A DNA stretch of 64,000 bases from NCBI GenBank assembly GCA_010015745.1, contig ML978159.1, positions 496,001 through 560,000 of the forward strand, given 5' to 3'. The stretch is from Setomelanomma holmii (taxonomy: Eukaryota; Ascomycota; Dothideomycetes; Pleosporales; Phaeosphaeriaceae). The first letter of the stretch is position 1. Each line of letters begins with the position of its first letter. The notes beneath the pieces are model-generated. The model saw only the letters and a program-made list of their open reading frames with translations, was not told where the DNA came from and ran no database searches. Position numbers and translations under genes: made by a program. Positions 21,486 through 32,620 of this stretch are shown piece by piece.

Positions 21486-21921
21486 TCAAGAGCAAACAAC
21501 CTGGCCTCCTGGGGCGTCGGAAACAGAGCAGTGGTGTCTGCTACCCGTGCACTATCAAACAGTCAGCAACTCGATACTCCATCTCAATCACCCGCCGACG
21601 GACATGAACTTACAGCGTGGTTCGAAGCACAAGCACGATGCTCGCCATTCGCTCCAATGAAGCACGACCCATGCTTGCCAAGGCCCTTCTTCGAGGTCTT
21701 GCATGTCTGGAGCACAGTCAGCATCGCGAACCCTTTCGAGTCCAAGAGATGTGCTGTCGTACTCCCTGAGTGATGGCTTGAGCATCCAGCTCGGTCTTGA
21801 CGTCCCGGTCTACGATACCAGCGGAGATATCGTTGACATCGCGGTCGACGACTTCGGCTGGCATGGCTGCAACAGCGACGACGACGACGGCAGCCAAGAT
21901 GGCGTTGGCGCGGAACTGCAT
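21486..21921 (-). CDS. Small secreted cysteine-rich protein (effector-like)
   Basis: Three exons on the minus strand: 21921-21763, 21706-21614 and 21551-21486, giving 105 residues. Both introns (56 and 62 nt, GTACGA...CTCCAG and GTAAGT...GATAG) carry a GCTGAC branch site shortly before the acceptor, and all junctions are phase 0. Without splicing the frame hits TGA after 67 codons. Residues 1-19 form a strong signal peptide (MQFRANAILAAVVVVAVAA). An acidic pro-like segment follows with VDRDV repeated twice. The last 51 residues are basic, Gly/Ser/His-rich and hold six cysteines at about 55, 68, 79, 85, 92 and 104, enough for three disulphides. I do not recognise the family. Size, signal peptide and cysteine content resemble apoplastic effectors or small antimicrobial proteins; that role is inference. 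Confidence 0.65.
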
Positions 21922-22695
21922 CTTGGACGTGGTGGTGGGTTAAATGTCTGGTGGGGGGTAAGCAATTTGAGAAATATGAATCAAGTAGATGGATGTGCTT
22001 GTGAATGTGATGGTTGTAAGGAGCTTGGAATCGTGCGATTTATATGCTGTTAAGGTCAACAACATGGTGACCCTCGAACATCTAGTGCCCGAGAGGATTC
22101 GAGTATCTGGACCTGAGTTCTCTCGGTGTAGCGCGAGAACTTCTACCGTGAAACGTTCTGTGGTCATTGTGCACAGTATTAGATGACAGTCCGAGCTTCG
22201 ATTCTATACTCCAGTCTTGATTTTTGTGAATTAATGCATGTAATCCTGACGGCTCAGTGTATGTTACGTTTGCATTAGTATCGCCTAGTCTGGTCACCAC
22301 TTCTTTCGAGCGGCGATGTTACTCGTCTCTACTACAAACACACCATATATTGGACCTGCGAGGCGATCACTATTTGGTGGTCCGTCGTGTGCATCGCGGA
22401 GCGTTTTGACGACTGGTCTAAAGTCCTGCGTGTGAGGCATGCTGACTTGGATGCCGAAAAATTTTCGCGGAAGGTGTCCTATTGTGCATAAATTTCGTGT
22501 GTAGCAATTCGTCATTGTTTGAGAAGCACGAGATGGTGGTGGGGAAGTAGGTTTGCCAAGGCGCTAGAGGCGCGAGAGGCGAGGTCGGGCGGGTCATCCC
22601 AAGGTCACACCTTGCCCACTTCATAACATTGATCCTGAAGGTATACACATTTTTCAATATTGAGCCGCACATATTCACTTGTACACCGGCATACA
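21922..22695. other. Promoter of the secreted protein and cupin 3' flank
   Basis: Apart from the TATA-like box no signal is clear, and no open frame has a recognisable motif. Confidence 0.5.
22038..22047 (-). promoter_or_regulatory. TATA-like box of the small secreted protein gene
   Basis: On the minus strand GCATATAAAT lies about 117-126 bases upstream of the ATG at 21921, a suitable position for a core promoter. Confidence 0.45.
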
Positions 22696-23427
22696 TTACT
22701 CTAACTTTGGCTTCACCGGTGCGATGAACTTCGCGATGCCTCCAACTATCGTGATGAACTACATTGACAGAGCCGGGTCAGCTACAACGTGAGTCCCAAA
22801 TTGATCGGATCACCACTTACCGCAACATCGAAGAACTTGAAATACAAGCCCATGGGCGGGTAGCCGTCGCCATCATAGAATGCACGCATGGTATGCCAGA
22901 AAGGTGCAGGCCATCCCTGAGACAAAAGATCGTTGAAGAACCTGTCTCTCGCTCTGTTAGCGCTATGGATCCATTCGCGAGATCTGATCAAGTGAAGAAT
23001 TATCTTACGCAGCCTTGTAGTCTCCCGCTGGATCTGCTCTTTCTCTGACTACAGTCCGTTCCCCTTTGAAACCCTCGAATCCATGGATTGCATACGCCGG
23101 AATATAAATAGTCTCGCCAGCAGACACGATGCGCTTGACGCCATCAACCGTTGCCTCGACGCGCCCCTCGTAAACCGTCATGCGTTCCGAATGCTTCTTG
23201 TGCCAATGCAGCGGCACAGAGAGAGGAGGACCGTCTCCGGAGCAGATGGCCTCGGCCTGCCAGTGGTCTAAATGGTCACGCGGCAGAGAGTCGTCTCGCA
23301 GGAGATTGAGGGTGACACCCTGTTTGCATCGGTAAGTGTCATTGGCAAGTGATAATTGCTGATGAAATGAGGAGCTGAAGTGTACCTCACCCATAAGAAG
23401 GCTCTTTACGATCTGTGGCCCGCTCAT
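22696..23427 (-). CDS. Cupin-domain protein
   Basis: Exons on the minus strand: 23427-23009 (or 23427-23386 plus 23319-23009 if a 66-nt in-frame intron is removed), 22941-22821 and 22758-22696. The result is 200 or 178 residues. The first cupin motif is HWHKKHSERMTVYEG (HxH-x4-E-x6-G) and the second is IPAYAIHGFEG, so the metal ligands are present. The C-terminal third (FWHTMRAFYDGDGYPP and a hydrophobic end) is family-specific and might touch a membrane. Single-domain cupins of this kind are annotated as quercetin-dioxygenase-like or isomerase-like; the substrate is unknown. The spliced form joins MGE directly to GVTLNLLRDD, which looks more natural than the retained form. Confidence 0.75.
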
Positions 23428-23965
23428 CTCGTGAACGTCCTCTTCAGCCTACTGATTCTTTTCTGTGCGGCTCACAAAAGTGGACCCAGGTATGTCGATC
23501 TGACTCGCGAGAAAGCTTGATTAGCAAGGAGATGTCAAGCAATCCCGGTCGCTCCTTATATATCAAGGCTGCGCAAGCATGCACGTGAGGTAAGCAGCTG
23601 AATTAGCACCAACTGAATGAGGCCTCGCTGCGTAGATCCTAGATCATGCACCAGTATTGTAGTCTTATGCTTACGCCAGGTGGTAGTTATAGGGGCGCAA
23701 TCTCGGCCAATAACATACCATATTCGACTGGATCTGGGTTGCTAATTCGAAGTAGCGAGAAAGCGCGGGGTAGTATATCATAGGAGGAACAAATCCTAAC
23801 GGGTGGGGGCCAACCTCATCGAACACGTCTGACGGAACTCGGCTAGAGTATCCTTCAACACTGCACACTAACCTATTCATTTTAACCTCATCGATAAGCT
23901 ACGCGCTGCGTGTATTTCCAATCTTGCTCCGCAACGCGCCACCTCCAATTCCCTGAGCCAGCATC
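23428..23965. other. Cupin promoter and transporter 3' flank
   Basis: The region holds the cupin TATA box. A 69-codon minus-strand frame at 23671-23880 has mildly protein-like composition but no support, so it is not annotated. Confidence 0.5.
23556..23563 (-). promoter_or_regulatory. TATA box of the cupin gene
   Basis: The minus strand reads ATATATAA about 130 bases upstream of the ATG at 23427. Confidence 0.45.
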
Positions 23966-26225
23966 CTATATACTCTTGTAGAACGGCACCTCACCATCAT
24001 CAAGATGCGATGCCGACAGGTGCGCAATTGAGCTATCCATTTCGACAGTCTTCAGCCCTCCTCGCTTCAAGTCAGCATGTAAGGTCGAGTTGGGCAGAAA
24101 GCCTGCGACGGCCAAAGTCCTCGGCGCCGCCATCTTGGAGAACAGTCCTGCTTGACGCGTCAACATCTGTGCGACGCAAGTTTCAGCACGGCTAGCGCGT
24201 GCGAAATCAACGACAACACTCTGGCCCGTTGTTGTTGCTCTTTGCAAAGCGTCTTCGATCTTTGGTATCATAACGAAACTCACGTAGCCAGTGAGATGAA
24301 TAACTACGATCTTTTGCTCGCATTTGGACAACTGCTCTTCTGAGAGTACTACGCTCTCGCCCTTGACAGAGCTACGTGCGTCCTGAGCCTCGAGGCTGGA
24401 TGAGGACGCATATGCACTGCCTGTACCTGACATTGAGGCCCGTCCCAGAGCTGGATCACGCTTCTCGACAAAGCTTGAGTCTGGCTGCTTGCCCATGTGA
24501 GAGATTTTGGGGCGCTGAAGTTGCAAAATCAGTAAAGATTGTAATTGAGAGGCACATGGAAGGTACTTACACATTCGTAGACGCTCCACCACAACTGCAA
24601 CAACAGCGCGGCTGCTATTCCAACACCGACGCCAGGCGCAAAGCCGAGGAACGTGCAGGCGATGACTGTGGATAAGACCACGGCCCACTCCCAAAGCAAG
24701 AGCGACCACAGTGCGTCCCAGAGGGCCTCAATGATAAGCTCTATACCGAGAAACAGGACAAGCGTTGCAGCAAGAATAGTCGGCACGTAAGGTAGCAGGA
24801 AGGCAGACAGGAAAAAAAGCGCAATGGAGAATGCCGTTACGATCAGTGCCTCGATGCGACCACCTCCCGCAAGCGTGAAGAATTTCGAGTTTGTCAAGAC
24901 CTATCTTGCAGTAAGTGCCTCTTCATCAAGTCCAGGCGTTGGAAAAACTCACAATAAGGTTGGGCACTGTTCCCACGGCGCCAGCTAAGAGATTCGAAAC
25001 GCCGTGGCCCAGAAACTCCCAATTCATGTTGTAAGCTGGAGCATTCAACGTAAGTGCCATTGCCGGGATGAATACTGGCAAGCTTATCACAGCAATGACA
25101 ACAAGCAGCAGTATGTCCTGAATGGCGGCAGTCATCGCACTCCAATGTACAAGCGAGAAATCGAACAGCGCCCAGTAGTTCCAATCCAGACCTTTAATTG
25201 TTTGGTGGGACTTCTCGATCGTGAAGAGCCAGCCAATTGATCTGAGGTCATTCAGGCCATCTGATGACGCATGTTTGGTGGCAGCAACGGCAATCCAGAA
25301 TATTCCGGCGACGGCAAAACAAAACAATGGTACGTAGAGAGCGTGCTCGGTGCATCCTCGCGTCATCTTCGAAAGCAAAGCAGACCGCACCGAGATAGAA
25401 ATGAAAAGAGCAATACCGACTGACGCGAACAACAATGGCAAATGCGTTCGGTCGAAAAGAACGTGTCTGGTAGTGTGGATCGACAAGTGTTCCGAAGACG
25501 CCGGAAGCGTCAATTCAAGTCCCAGGACGAAGAGAGAAACACCGATAGCGCCTACCACGACGATCAGTGAAGTCCACAAGTCACTGGACATTCTTACCAA
25601 TTGCGCCAGTGAGAACAGTGCCTGGAAAGTATGCGACAAGCTTGCCGCACCTAAGCAATCCCAAGAGGATGAAGACAAAGCCAACGAGGAAGCTCGTCAT
25701 TATGTACGCTGCCATCACAGTAGGCAGTATACCGGGATGTCCTTCGCCCAAGCGTTTCTGGATTACAGAAGCAATGTTTCGCAAGAACGGAAGCACCTCG
25801 ATCAGCATTGAGCCCATCGCTCCTGGGAAAAGAGAACCACCTAACGTCATGACTAGCTGTGAGATGATCGTGCTACAGCGTATCAGTCGGCTGCCTTTCG
25901 CTTGTTACGCAAATGACTAAGACACACCTCATGACGTATAGCGACATTGCTTGCGTTTGAAGCCCTGTAAAGGTCGTCGATCCATTCTCAGATGTTGGAA
26001 AGATGAGAAGCCCAGTCGAGACTGTGAGATTCTTGGTCAGCGTAGCAACATCGTAGCGCTCTTATCAGACTTACCGCAGTCGAGCACATTGAGCGTCACC
26101 CCAAGAAGGATTGCAGCAAAAGAGATATCCCGCAACGGTTTCGAGGCGACCATCAGGTTCACCTGGTCGGTGATGAATGAGTTCCATCCTGTCGTGGTCT
26201 TGCTTTGTTTCTCCATGTCGCTCAT
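23966..26225 (-). CDS. SulP (SLC26) family transporter with STAS domain
   Basis: Six exons on the minus strand: 26225-26075, 26021-25928, 25872-25598, 25551-24953, 24900-24571 and 24514-23966, giving 665 residues with frame kept throughout. Ten or more hydrophobic segments carry family features: VLDCVSTGLLIFPTSE, GLQAQAMSLYVMSTIISQLV near the first helices, YFPGTVLTGAIG, MNWEFLGHGVSNLLAGAVG and GGGRIEAL. The C-terminal 150 residues form a STAS domain (KIVVIHLTGYVSF, SVVVDFARAS, LAVAGFLP). The family moves sulfate or other anions. The sequence pattern reminds me more of the fungal YGR125W/Vsb1 branch (vacuolar) than of plasma-membrane sulfate permeases, so the substrate is open. It is divergent to the desaturase gene. 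Confidence 0.88.
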
Positions 26226-27251
26226 TGACTGTGTCAAACTTGGGTAGAGAGAGAATGAGGAAAGGAAATTTTGAAATTCAACTGGTAAGTTGTATAACAT
26301 ATGGTCTCAATTGTCCGGGCGCTCATCAACGGCATACTTCTAAAGTCTACGTATGCCAAACTCCAAGGCCGGCTCGTGCACAACAGAAAGCCAGTTGAAG
26401 ATGTCACGTCTCGAACAAAGCATATACTGGATCGGGAATATAAGATCCGCGCAATGTCTCGCGAGAACGTCAACACAGTCAAGCTGCCTTGTGGATACCG
26501 GAATGCTGAAACACGAGCTCGCACGAGATTCTTCGTAGTTCGTGTCCGCGGGTATCACCCAAATCTGCCACAAAAGGGATTATGTCAATCCAGATGTCGC
26601 ATGTAGGGCTGTGCGGCTCTGCGGCTGGGAGCCGAGTTCGGGCTAAGGTCGTGTGACAGTGAAGACTCGCGCTGACCGTCGTGTAGCACCACGTTCTGGG
26701 CAGCTCTTACTCATGCTCAGCAGTACGCATAAGCGGCCACTTTATCAACCACCATATCCTGTCATTCGGTGACCGTTCCTTGTAGTCTATTGCTCGTACA
26801 TCTTATCGAAACTTTGAGGTGGCACATCTTCGGAGGTTGCATTGTGACTATGGCTCACAAATTGCATCATCACTTCACTCATTACACCGAATGAGATAAG
26901 TGAGATACGTACTCGGTGCCGTCGGGGATCGCGAATACCACAAAGAACTCCCTTACGAGTTAGATTCTGTCACTGTGAACCATGGTTCCACTTTTGAGCT
27001 CTTGAAGCTTGATGCATTGTTGCAAAAAGCTCCGGGATGACCGATATCGACACAGCCGAAACGTGCTGCCTCTATTTCCAACCAACATTCAGCTCGAATG
27101 TCTCAGTGCTGGGTCTGCTGTGTCCAGTAGCATGTGGTCATGGCCTTCAGGAAAGTTGAAGTTAAAAAGGAAGCAACATCTCTACATGAACTGGCATCGT
27201 CCACTTCAATAGATCCAAATCTAACAGTATCCAAGCATACAAACATTTAAA
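26226..27251. promoter_or_regulatory. Divergent region between transporter and desaturase
   Basis: About 1 kb separates the two start codons. It has short frames on both strands without motifs. It should contain both promoters, but I see no distinct element. Confidence 0.45.
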
Positions 27252-28527
27252 ATGTCAGCAACACAGACCGTAACACCGAGATGTGCCAACCTGTCCTTTA
27301 AGCCAGACCAGACCTCTCCAGAGGATCCCCAAAGGCCATCAGTCTTCAAGCAACTCCACAATTTCCGCAGTATGATACCCACAGAAACACTGCAGGATTG
27401 GGAAACGCCAACGGGCTTGCACTCAGCTATGTAAGCGGTTACCTTGTTTTCATCCACTTTCGCCAAACCTGCTAACGCGCACTAGACCCGTCGCGCAAGA
27501 TTGGCTGATCATCGTCGCTGCTCATCAGCTCTACTCGAGATATCGGAATTGGGCCACGTTCGCTGTAGCAGTCTTGCTCATGGCTTGGGGCCAACGAGGA
27601 CTCTCAAATCTGGCTCATGATTCTATTCATCGGAATTTGGTGGCCAGCAAGGTAAGCAAATATTTTTTTTGGCGAGAGCGATGGCTCACTAGTCAGGAAA
27701 CAAACGATCTCATTGCCAATGTCTTCCTGGCACCGCCCCTGATGAGCACGGCCCGTCTGCAAAGACTTGACCATACTGCTCACCATCACTATCTCGGTAC
27801 CAAGGACGACCCTGACCACGGCATTCACAATGAAACAAGTCTCAAGCACTACCGTGTGAGTATATAGTGACAACTCATCTCGACGGCATTAAAGCTGATG
27901 CATACTGCAGAATGGCCGCTTCGACCACACAAGCATCTGGTCCCTTTTCTTCTACGACCTTCTCGACCCTAAAGTCTTCCTCAACTACACCCTTGGCTCC
28001 CTGTTGTCGTCCACCCTCATCCTCACTTCCTGGTGGCTCGCCGCAACCTTCCTCTTCACAATCCTCTCGCCCGCCCAAACCCACACATTCCTGCCCTTCC
28101 TCCCCAGCATTCCAGTCTCCTTAACCTTCCCTTTCCTGTTCCAGACCGCCCGTCTAACAATCAGCTACGCATGCTACATCCTGCGGGAAGTCATCGACCA
28201 CTCCGGCCTGCCATCCGGCACGATCCTCTCCTTCACGCGCACGAGTCCATGCTGCAATCTTTTCCAGCGGTTTTTGCAGCCGCATGATGATAATTACCAT
28301 TTGTTGCATCATTTGTTGCCAAGAGTGCCGATGAGCAGGCTGCATGAGGCGCACTTGTGGTTGTTGGAGAATATGAGCGTGTATGAGAGGGCGAATAGTA
28401 AGTACCTTATTTAAAGGGGGAAGGGATGGTGCTGTGGGACAGGTCAAGTGCTAACGTGGCTATAGGACATGAGAGCTATTTCAGAGGGGAGAATCCGCTT
28501 TTTGGACAAGTTTTGCATAAGGAGTAG
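27252..28527 (+). CDS. Membrane fatty-acid desaturase family protein
   Basis: Five exons: 27252-27430, 27486-27651, 27697-27855, 27911-28397 and 28466-28527, giving 350 residues. The three histidine boxes are present: HDSIH, HTAHHHYLG and HDDNYHLLHHLLP, which bind the di-iron centre. Hydrophobic helices lie between boxes two and three. The second intron (27652-27696) is 45 nt, has no stop and is a multiple of three, so retention would add 15 residues including a Phe-Phe-Trp patch. The enzyme should introduce a double bond or hydroxyl into a lipid at the ER. The exact lipid (acyl-CoA, sphingolipid or carotenoid-like) cannot be told. There is no fused cytochrome b5 domain. Confidence 0.85.
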
Positions 28528-29097
28528 GCGGGTGAGATGCGCATGAGAAGAGCGGCTTGGGAGGATTGGGTGATTGCGAGGTGAATCTCAGCAAAGATGG
28601 TCATGAGCGATCCCTAGCGCGGAGATTACTCCATCGTTCTAAGTAACTGCAATATCGTGAGGAGAAGACGTCGTCGAACTGAGTTAGCTTTGATCGCTTT
28701 GGTGTCCGCTGCTATGGCAGTTTTGTTTGTTTCCGGCGTTGATGGGTTTTCGTGTCATCCTGTGTAGATAGATACTGTCGATCGCAAGTCAAGATCTGAC
28801 AATGAGGCTGCTTCGAGGCTTTTCTAGTCGGGCAACTTCGAGCACAGCTATCGATCACCGGACAAGCTCTTCCCTCCTTATTCAGTAACTTTGTGAAAGG
28901 TGTCGACCAAGGATCAAGCTCTTCTTTCCTAGCTAATTTCTTTCGTAGAAGCTTTTAAGAGCAGCATGCGTCTTCCCGTGCCCTTTCAAGATCGATAATC
29001 AATGGGGCAAGGAAAGAATGAGTGGATCGCTCAATGAGATTGCCTGATGGTCTTGATGATCGTGGAGTCTACGAATACAAGTCATATAACCAAAATC
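28528..29097. other. Convergent 3' flanks of desaturase and MFS genes
   Basis: 570 bases between two convergent genes. I see nothing specific in it. Confidence 0.5.
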
Positions 29098-31229
29098 CTA
29101 CACCCGTCTGTCGCCAACATGTGCCCTTTCTGGCGGCGTCAACCCACCACTAGCTTCCACATCCCTTACCTTCTCCCTCTTCACATCCTCAAGGCCCAAA
29201 TTGATGTCCAAGTCCAGCTTTTGAGCTTTGACGTTACCCATAAACAGCGCAGGCAGATAACTTGAGTACATGACCTTGCCTTTCTCCGCTTCTCGACCTG
29301 GCTTGCCTTCCTCAGCTGCTTTGGCAGCTTTGCCGATCCAGACATTGCCAAGGAATACTGATGCAACGATAGACAAGCCAACGAATGGCAGCACTGAGAC
29401 TAGTGCCCACATGACAGCGCGTGCAGCTGCATTGCGGACATCCTCTTTGGCCACTGGTGGGAGGTTATTGAGAAGATCGAGACTTGGTATACCGTCTGCC
29501 GAGAGACCGAGACCGGGCGTCGAGCTCGCGATACTGGATAGATAAATGCCGAGTTTGTTCGAGAACACAGATCCCATCATTGAGATACCGATTGTCTCGC
29601 CGAGCGGGAGCATGAAGCTCAACAAGCTTTGCATACTTGGGATCCGGGTGCTCCAGACACCTGCAGCATGCAGGACGACCGGCATGAAACGGAGCCCGGT
29701 ACCAGCGCCCGCGATAGCCAGGAAGACTTTGACCATTGTTTGGTTCCTGATTGAGACTGCGTATGTGAGGAGCGCGAGACCGACGCCCTCGACGATCGAA
29801 CCCCACAGGAGTGGGAAGAAGGTCCGACGCGGCCAATGATTACACAGGAACATGGCGCTATACACGCCAACGCCGAGACCAGGGGTGTAGAAGAGAAGCT
29901 GGACACCAGCTTGAGATGAGGAGTAACCCTCTGCGAGTTGCCAGTAGTATGAGATGAAGTAGAAGGCCGAGACCAGGGAGATACCCGCGCTGAAGTTGAT
30001 AATCATCAAGAGACTCGTGTCTTTCTTTCTGAAAAGCGTAGAAGGGATCATGGGAATCTGATTGGGAAACACGCGGGATGCGAATCGTCCAGGTCCAAGG
30101 AGATATTCGTAGTGAAAGAATGCGATGCAGAGGACGCCGCCAATGACGAACGGAGCGATAGTAGCTGCAGAGTCCCAGCTATACGAAGTGCCACCCCACT
30201 GTATTGCGAGGATAATGCAGCCCACGCCGAGGATGAACATGATCATGCCGGGCCAGTCGATGATGCGAAGACCGGATATATAGCCCAAGCGACGAGACTC
30301 GCCTGCCGCAGCTGATGCACGACCGCGAACAAGCTCCGTACGCATGAGCACGAAGATGAGGACAATCGAGAGGACGGCCATTCCGATAGGAAGCACGAAA
30401 AGGTAACGCCAGCTCGCGTCAGCAAGGTAGCCACCAATAAGTGGGCCTACGGCGTAGCTACAGGGTGGGGTCAGTGCTGCAAATTGAATGAATGGGCACA
30501 GTATCAACTTACCTGACGCCACTGATCAATGATAGTATCGAGTTGTTTCTCGAAATTTCGGCCAGGGTTGCGCCATCAGACAGGATGATACGACTTAAGC
30601 TCATGATGCCTGCCGCACCCAAGCCTTGGAAAGCACGTCCCAGAAGTAGCATACCCCACGATTGAGCAGCCGCACAAAGGACGCTGCCGATCATGATCCA
30701 GAACATCTCAAACTGGAGTGCGAAGTGGCGACCGTAAATGTCAGCCAACTGTCCCGAAGCTGGAACGAAAGTGGTAAATGTGAGGGTGTACGCGGCGACA
30801 ATCCAATTGAAGCTATCGGAAAGGTGATCTAAACTCCTAGTTAGTATGGTCTGTAGCTGTGTGAGAACGTGACGTACTGAAATGTGATGAGATGAGTGGA
30901 ATCGCAGGAGCGACGATGGTAACATCGACCGATGCTAGGAAGTTGGGCAGAATCAGTCCAATCATTAGTTTCGATTGCCGAGCCGTTCTTCTACGAGACT
31001 CTTCTTTGAGTCTGGCTGCTTCTTCAACCGTAAGTGAATTGATTTGGCTCGGCGACTGTGGGGCTTTTGCTGATCGATCATGCATGAGATACGGCTTTGG
31101 TGGCCTCTGTCCTTCTTGGCCTGGAGCAACCTCAGGGACTAGATGCGATTCATCGGTAGCAGGAATGGCTTTCTTCGCCTGGTTCTCGCGAATCTTCCTT
31201 CGAACAAGTCTGTAAAGATAGATAGCCAT
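29098..31229 (-). CDS. DHA2-type MFS transporter (14 helices)
   Basis: Three exons on the minus strand: 31229-30878, 30828-30513 and 30457-29098, giving 675 residues. A basic, polar N-terminal tail of about 90 residues is followed by the first helix with LPNFLASVDVTIVAPAIP. The MFS loop motif then appears as GQLADIYGRHF, and GRAFQGLGAAGIMSLSR matches motif B. YAVGPLIGGYLADASWRYLF is the motif-C region of drug:H+ antiporters. More than twelve helices and the length fit the 14-helix DHA2 group, which exports drugs or toxic metabolites or takes up siderophores and basic amino acids. The substrate is not evident. The C-terminal 100 residues are cytoplasmic and charged. Confidence 0.88.
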
Positions 31230-32620
31230 GTTGATTGACGATAGGCAAAGTGAACAAGGAGTTCAACGTATCTGCTTGGCTGATCATATCGCAGATATTC
31301 GGCGTCTTATATCTCGTCTTTGTTTTCGCATGCGGACAGCTGTCCCGATTAAGTCGAACTGGTGGATACGGGCATTGTGGCTTTGAAGCATTTCCACGAA
31401 CCATATCGGCGGCGCGAGATTTGCAATGACCAATGGCATGCGTATGCTGTGCAAAGTATTTGCTTAGTCAAGCAACGGTGAAGCGTCTGCACCTCAAAGC
31501 CAGTAAGTCACCTGCTCTAGGGCTGAGCGATTTGCCTCTAAACCTGTTTGGGTGTACGCTGCGCGCCAATCGCATTGCAGGACAATACGAGATCCCCACC
31601 CCACTCACTGGTTGACGTCTCCGCCAGCATACGAGTATGCAAAATTGACCAGCCTCAACAAGCGTACATGACCTATTGCACATTGGTATGCCCGTCTGGT
31701 CCATGTTGAGTACTCCTCCATGAAATTCTGGCCTCCCTAATCATCTTTAGCAGCTGCGTAGAGAGAGATTAATCCCTTTCAATCAATAGAGACCATGCAC
31801 TACAGGATCTGCATATGCAGGCTTGGGCGGAAGAGCGACCAGACGAGATCTGGCTTGTCGCGTGGCACAGTCTTGGAAGTTGTTGCGAGCTCCATATCTG
31901 TGGCTGAGCAATATGAAGGCTCAAGCACAATCAAGCTTCGCCAAGCTCTTTTAAGCATCTTGGGCCACGCATGTGCTAGGGATCCATGGAGTGCTGTTGT
32001 TGGAGAGGACGCATTGTAGTCAGGTTTGATGCATATGATAGCATGATGTCTGCAGCGAAGTTGCCTTGCACGGGTCGATATCACTGAGCGTCGATGTGTA
32101 CAAGTCGAAAGACCGTCTTGCACAATGTACTATCGGTGGTGTCGATATGTTGGTGCTGAGCGAAGGTCGTGTTCTGCTCGATTGCGCCCTGTGCTGGCCA
32201 GTTGATATGTGCGGACGCAAAGTTAGGCGACATTCCTAGTCGTTATAAACGACGACTAGGAAAGGATCTTTAGACGCCAGTCATGGCCATACATGTTTCG
32301 ACCCATGTTCTGGGCATACGACATTCGTGCTGGTAGTACTCTTGAGAAGGGCAACGGTTTTGAGTGCATCTGGACCTGCCCATACAGTCAAGTATCGCAT
32401 GACGATCGAGCGGTGATTCCACGGAGTAAAAGGCTAAGCAACATCACCATACACGGAAGATGACATAAGTCGAGATGGGAAGCAGCTTCCGATGTGATGG
32501 TTGTCGCCAAGCGGGTAAAGCTGAGGAGCTGAGCGTTCTTCGGCCGTTCCGGGTGACGCCTGTGACGCAACACCAAAGGCTCCAGGAGCTCCGACAAAGT
32601 CCGCACCACAACCCCAAACG
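31230..32620. other. Gene-free stretch with an inverted repeat
   Basis: No coding sequence is recognised in about 1.4 kb. It contains a perfect 11-bp inverted repeat at 32233-32262 (separate entry). Promoters of the MFS and TMEM19-like genes should lie at its two ends. Confidence 0.5.
32233..32262. repeat. 11-bp perfect inverted repeat with 8-base spacer
   Basis: TTCCTAGTCGT at 32233-32243 is matched by ACGACTAGGAA at 32252-32262, with TATAAACG between them. It could fold as a hairpin, be a dimer-binding site, or be a relic of a small inverted-repeat element. Confidence 0.6.

Noticed and set aside
21189..21773. 194-codon plus-strand frame opposite the small secreted protein
   Set aside because: It has no motif, while the opposite strand shows a signal peptide, two well-formed introns and six cysteines.
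23671..23880. 69-codon minus-strand frame between cupin and SulP genes
   Set aside because: Composition is mildly protein-like, but there is no motif, signal peptide or splice continuation to support it.
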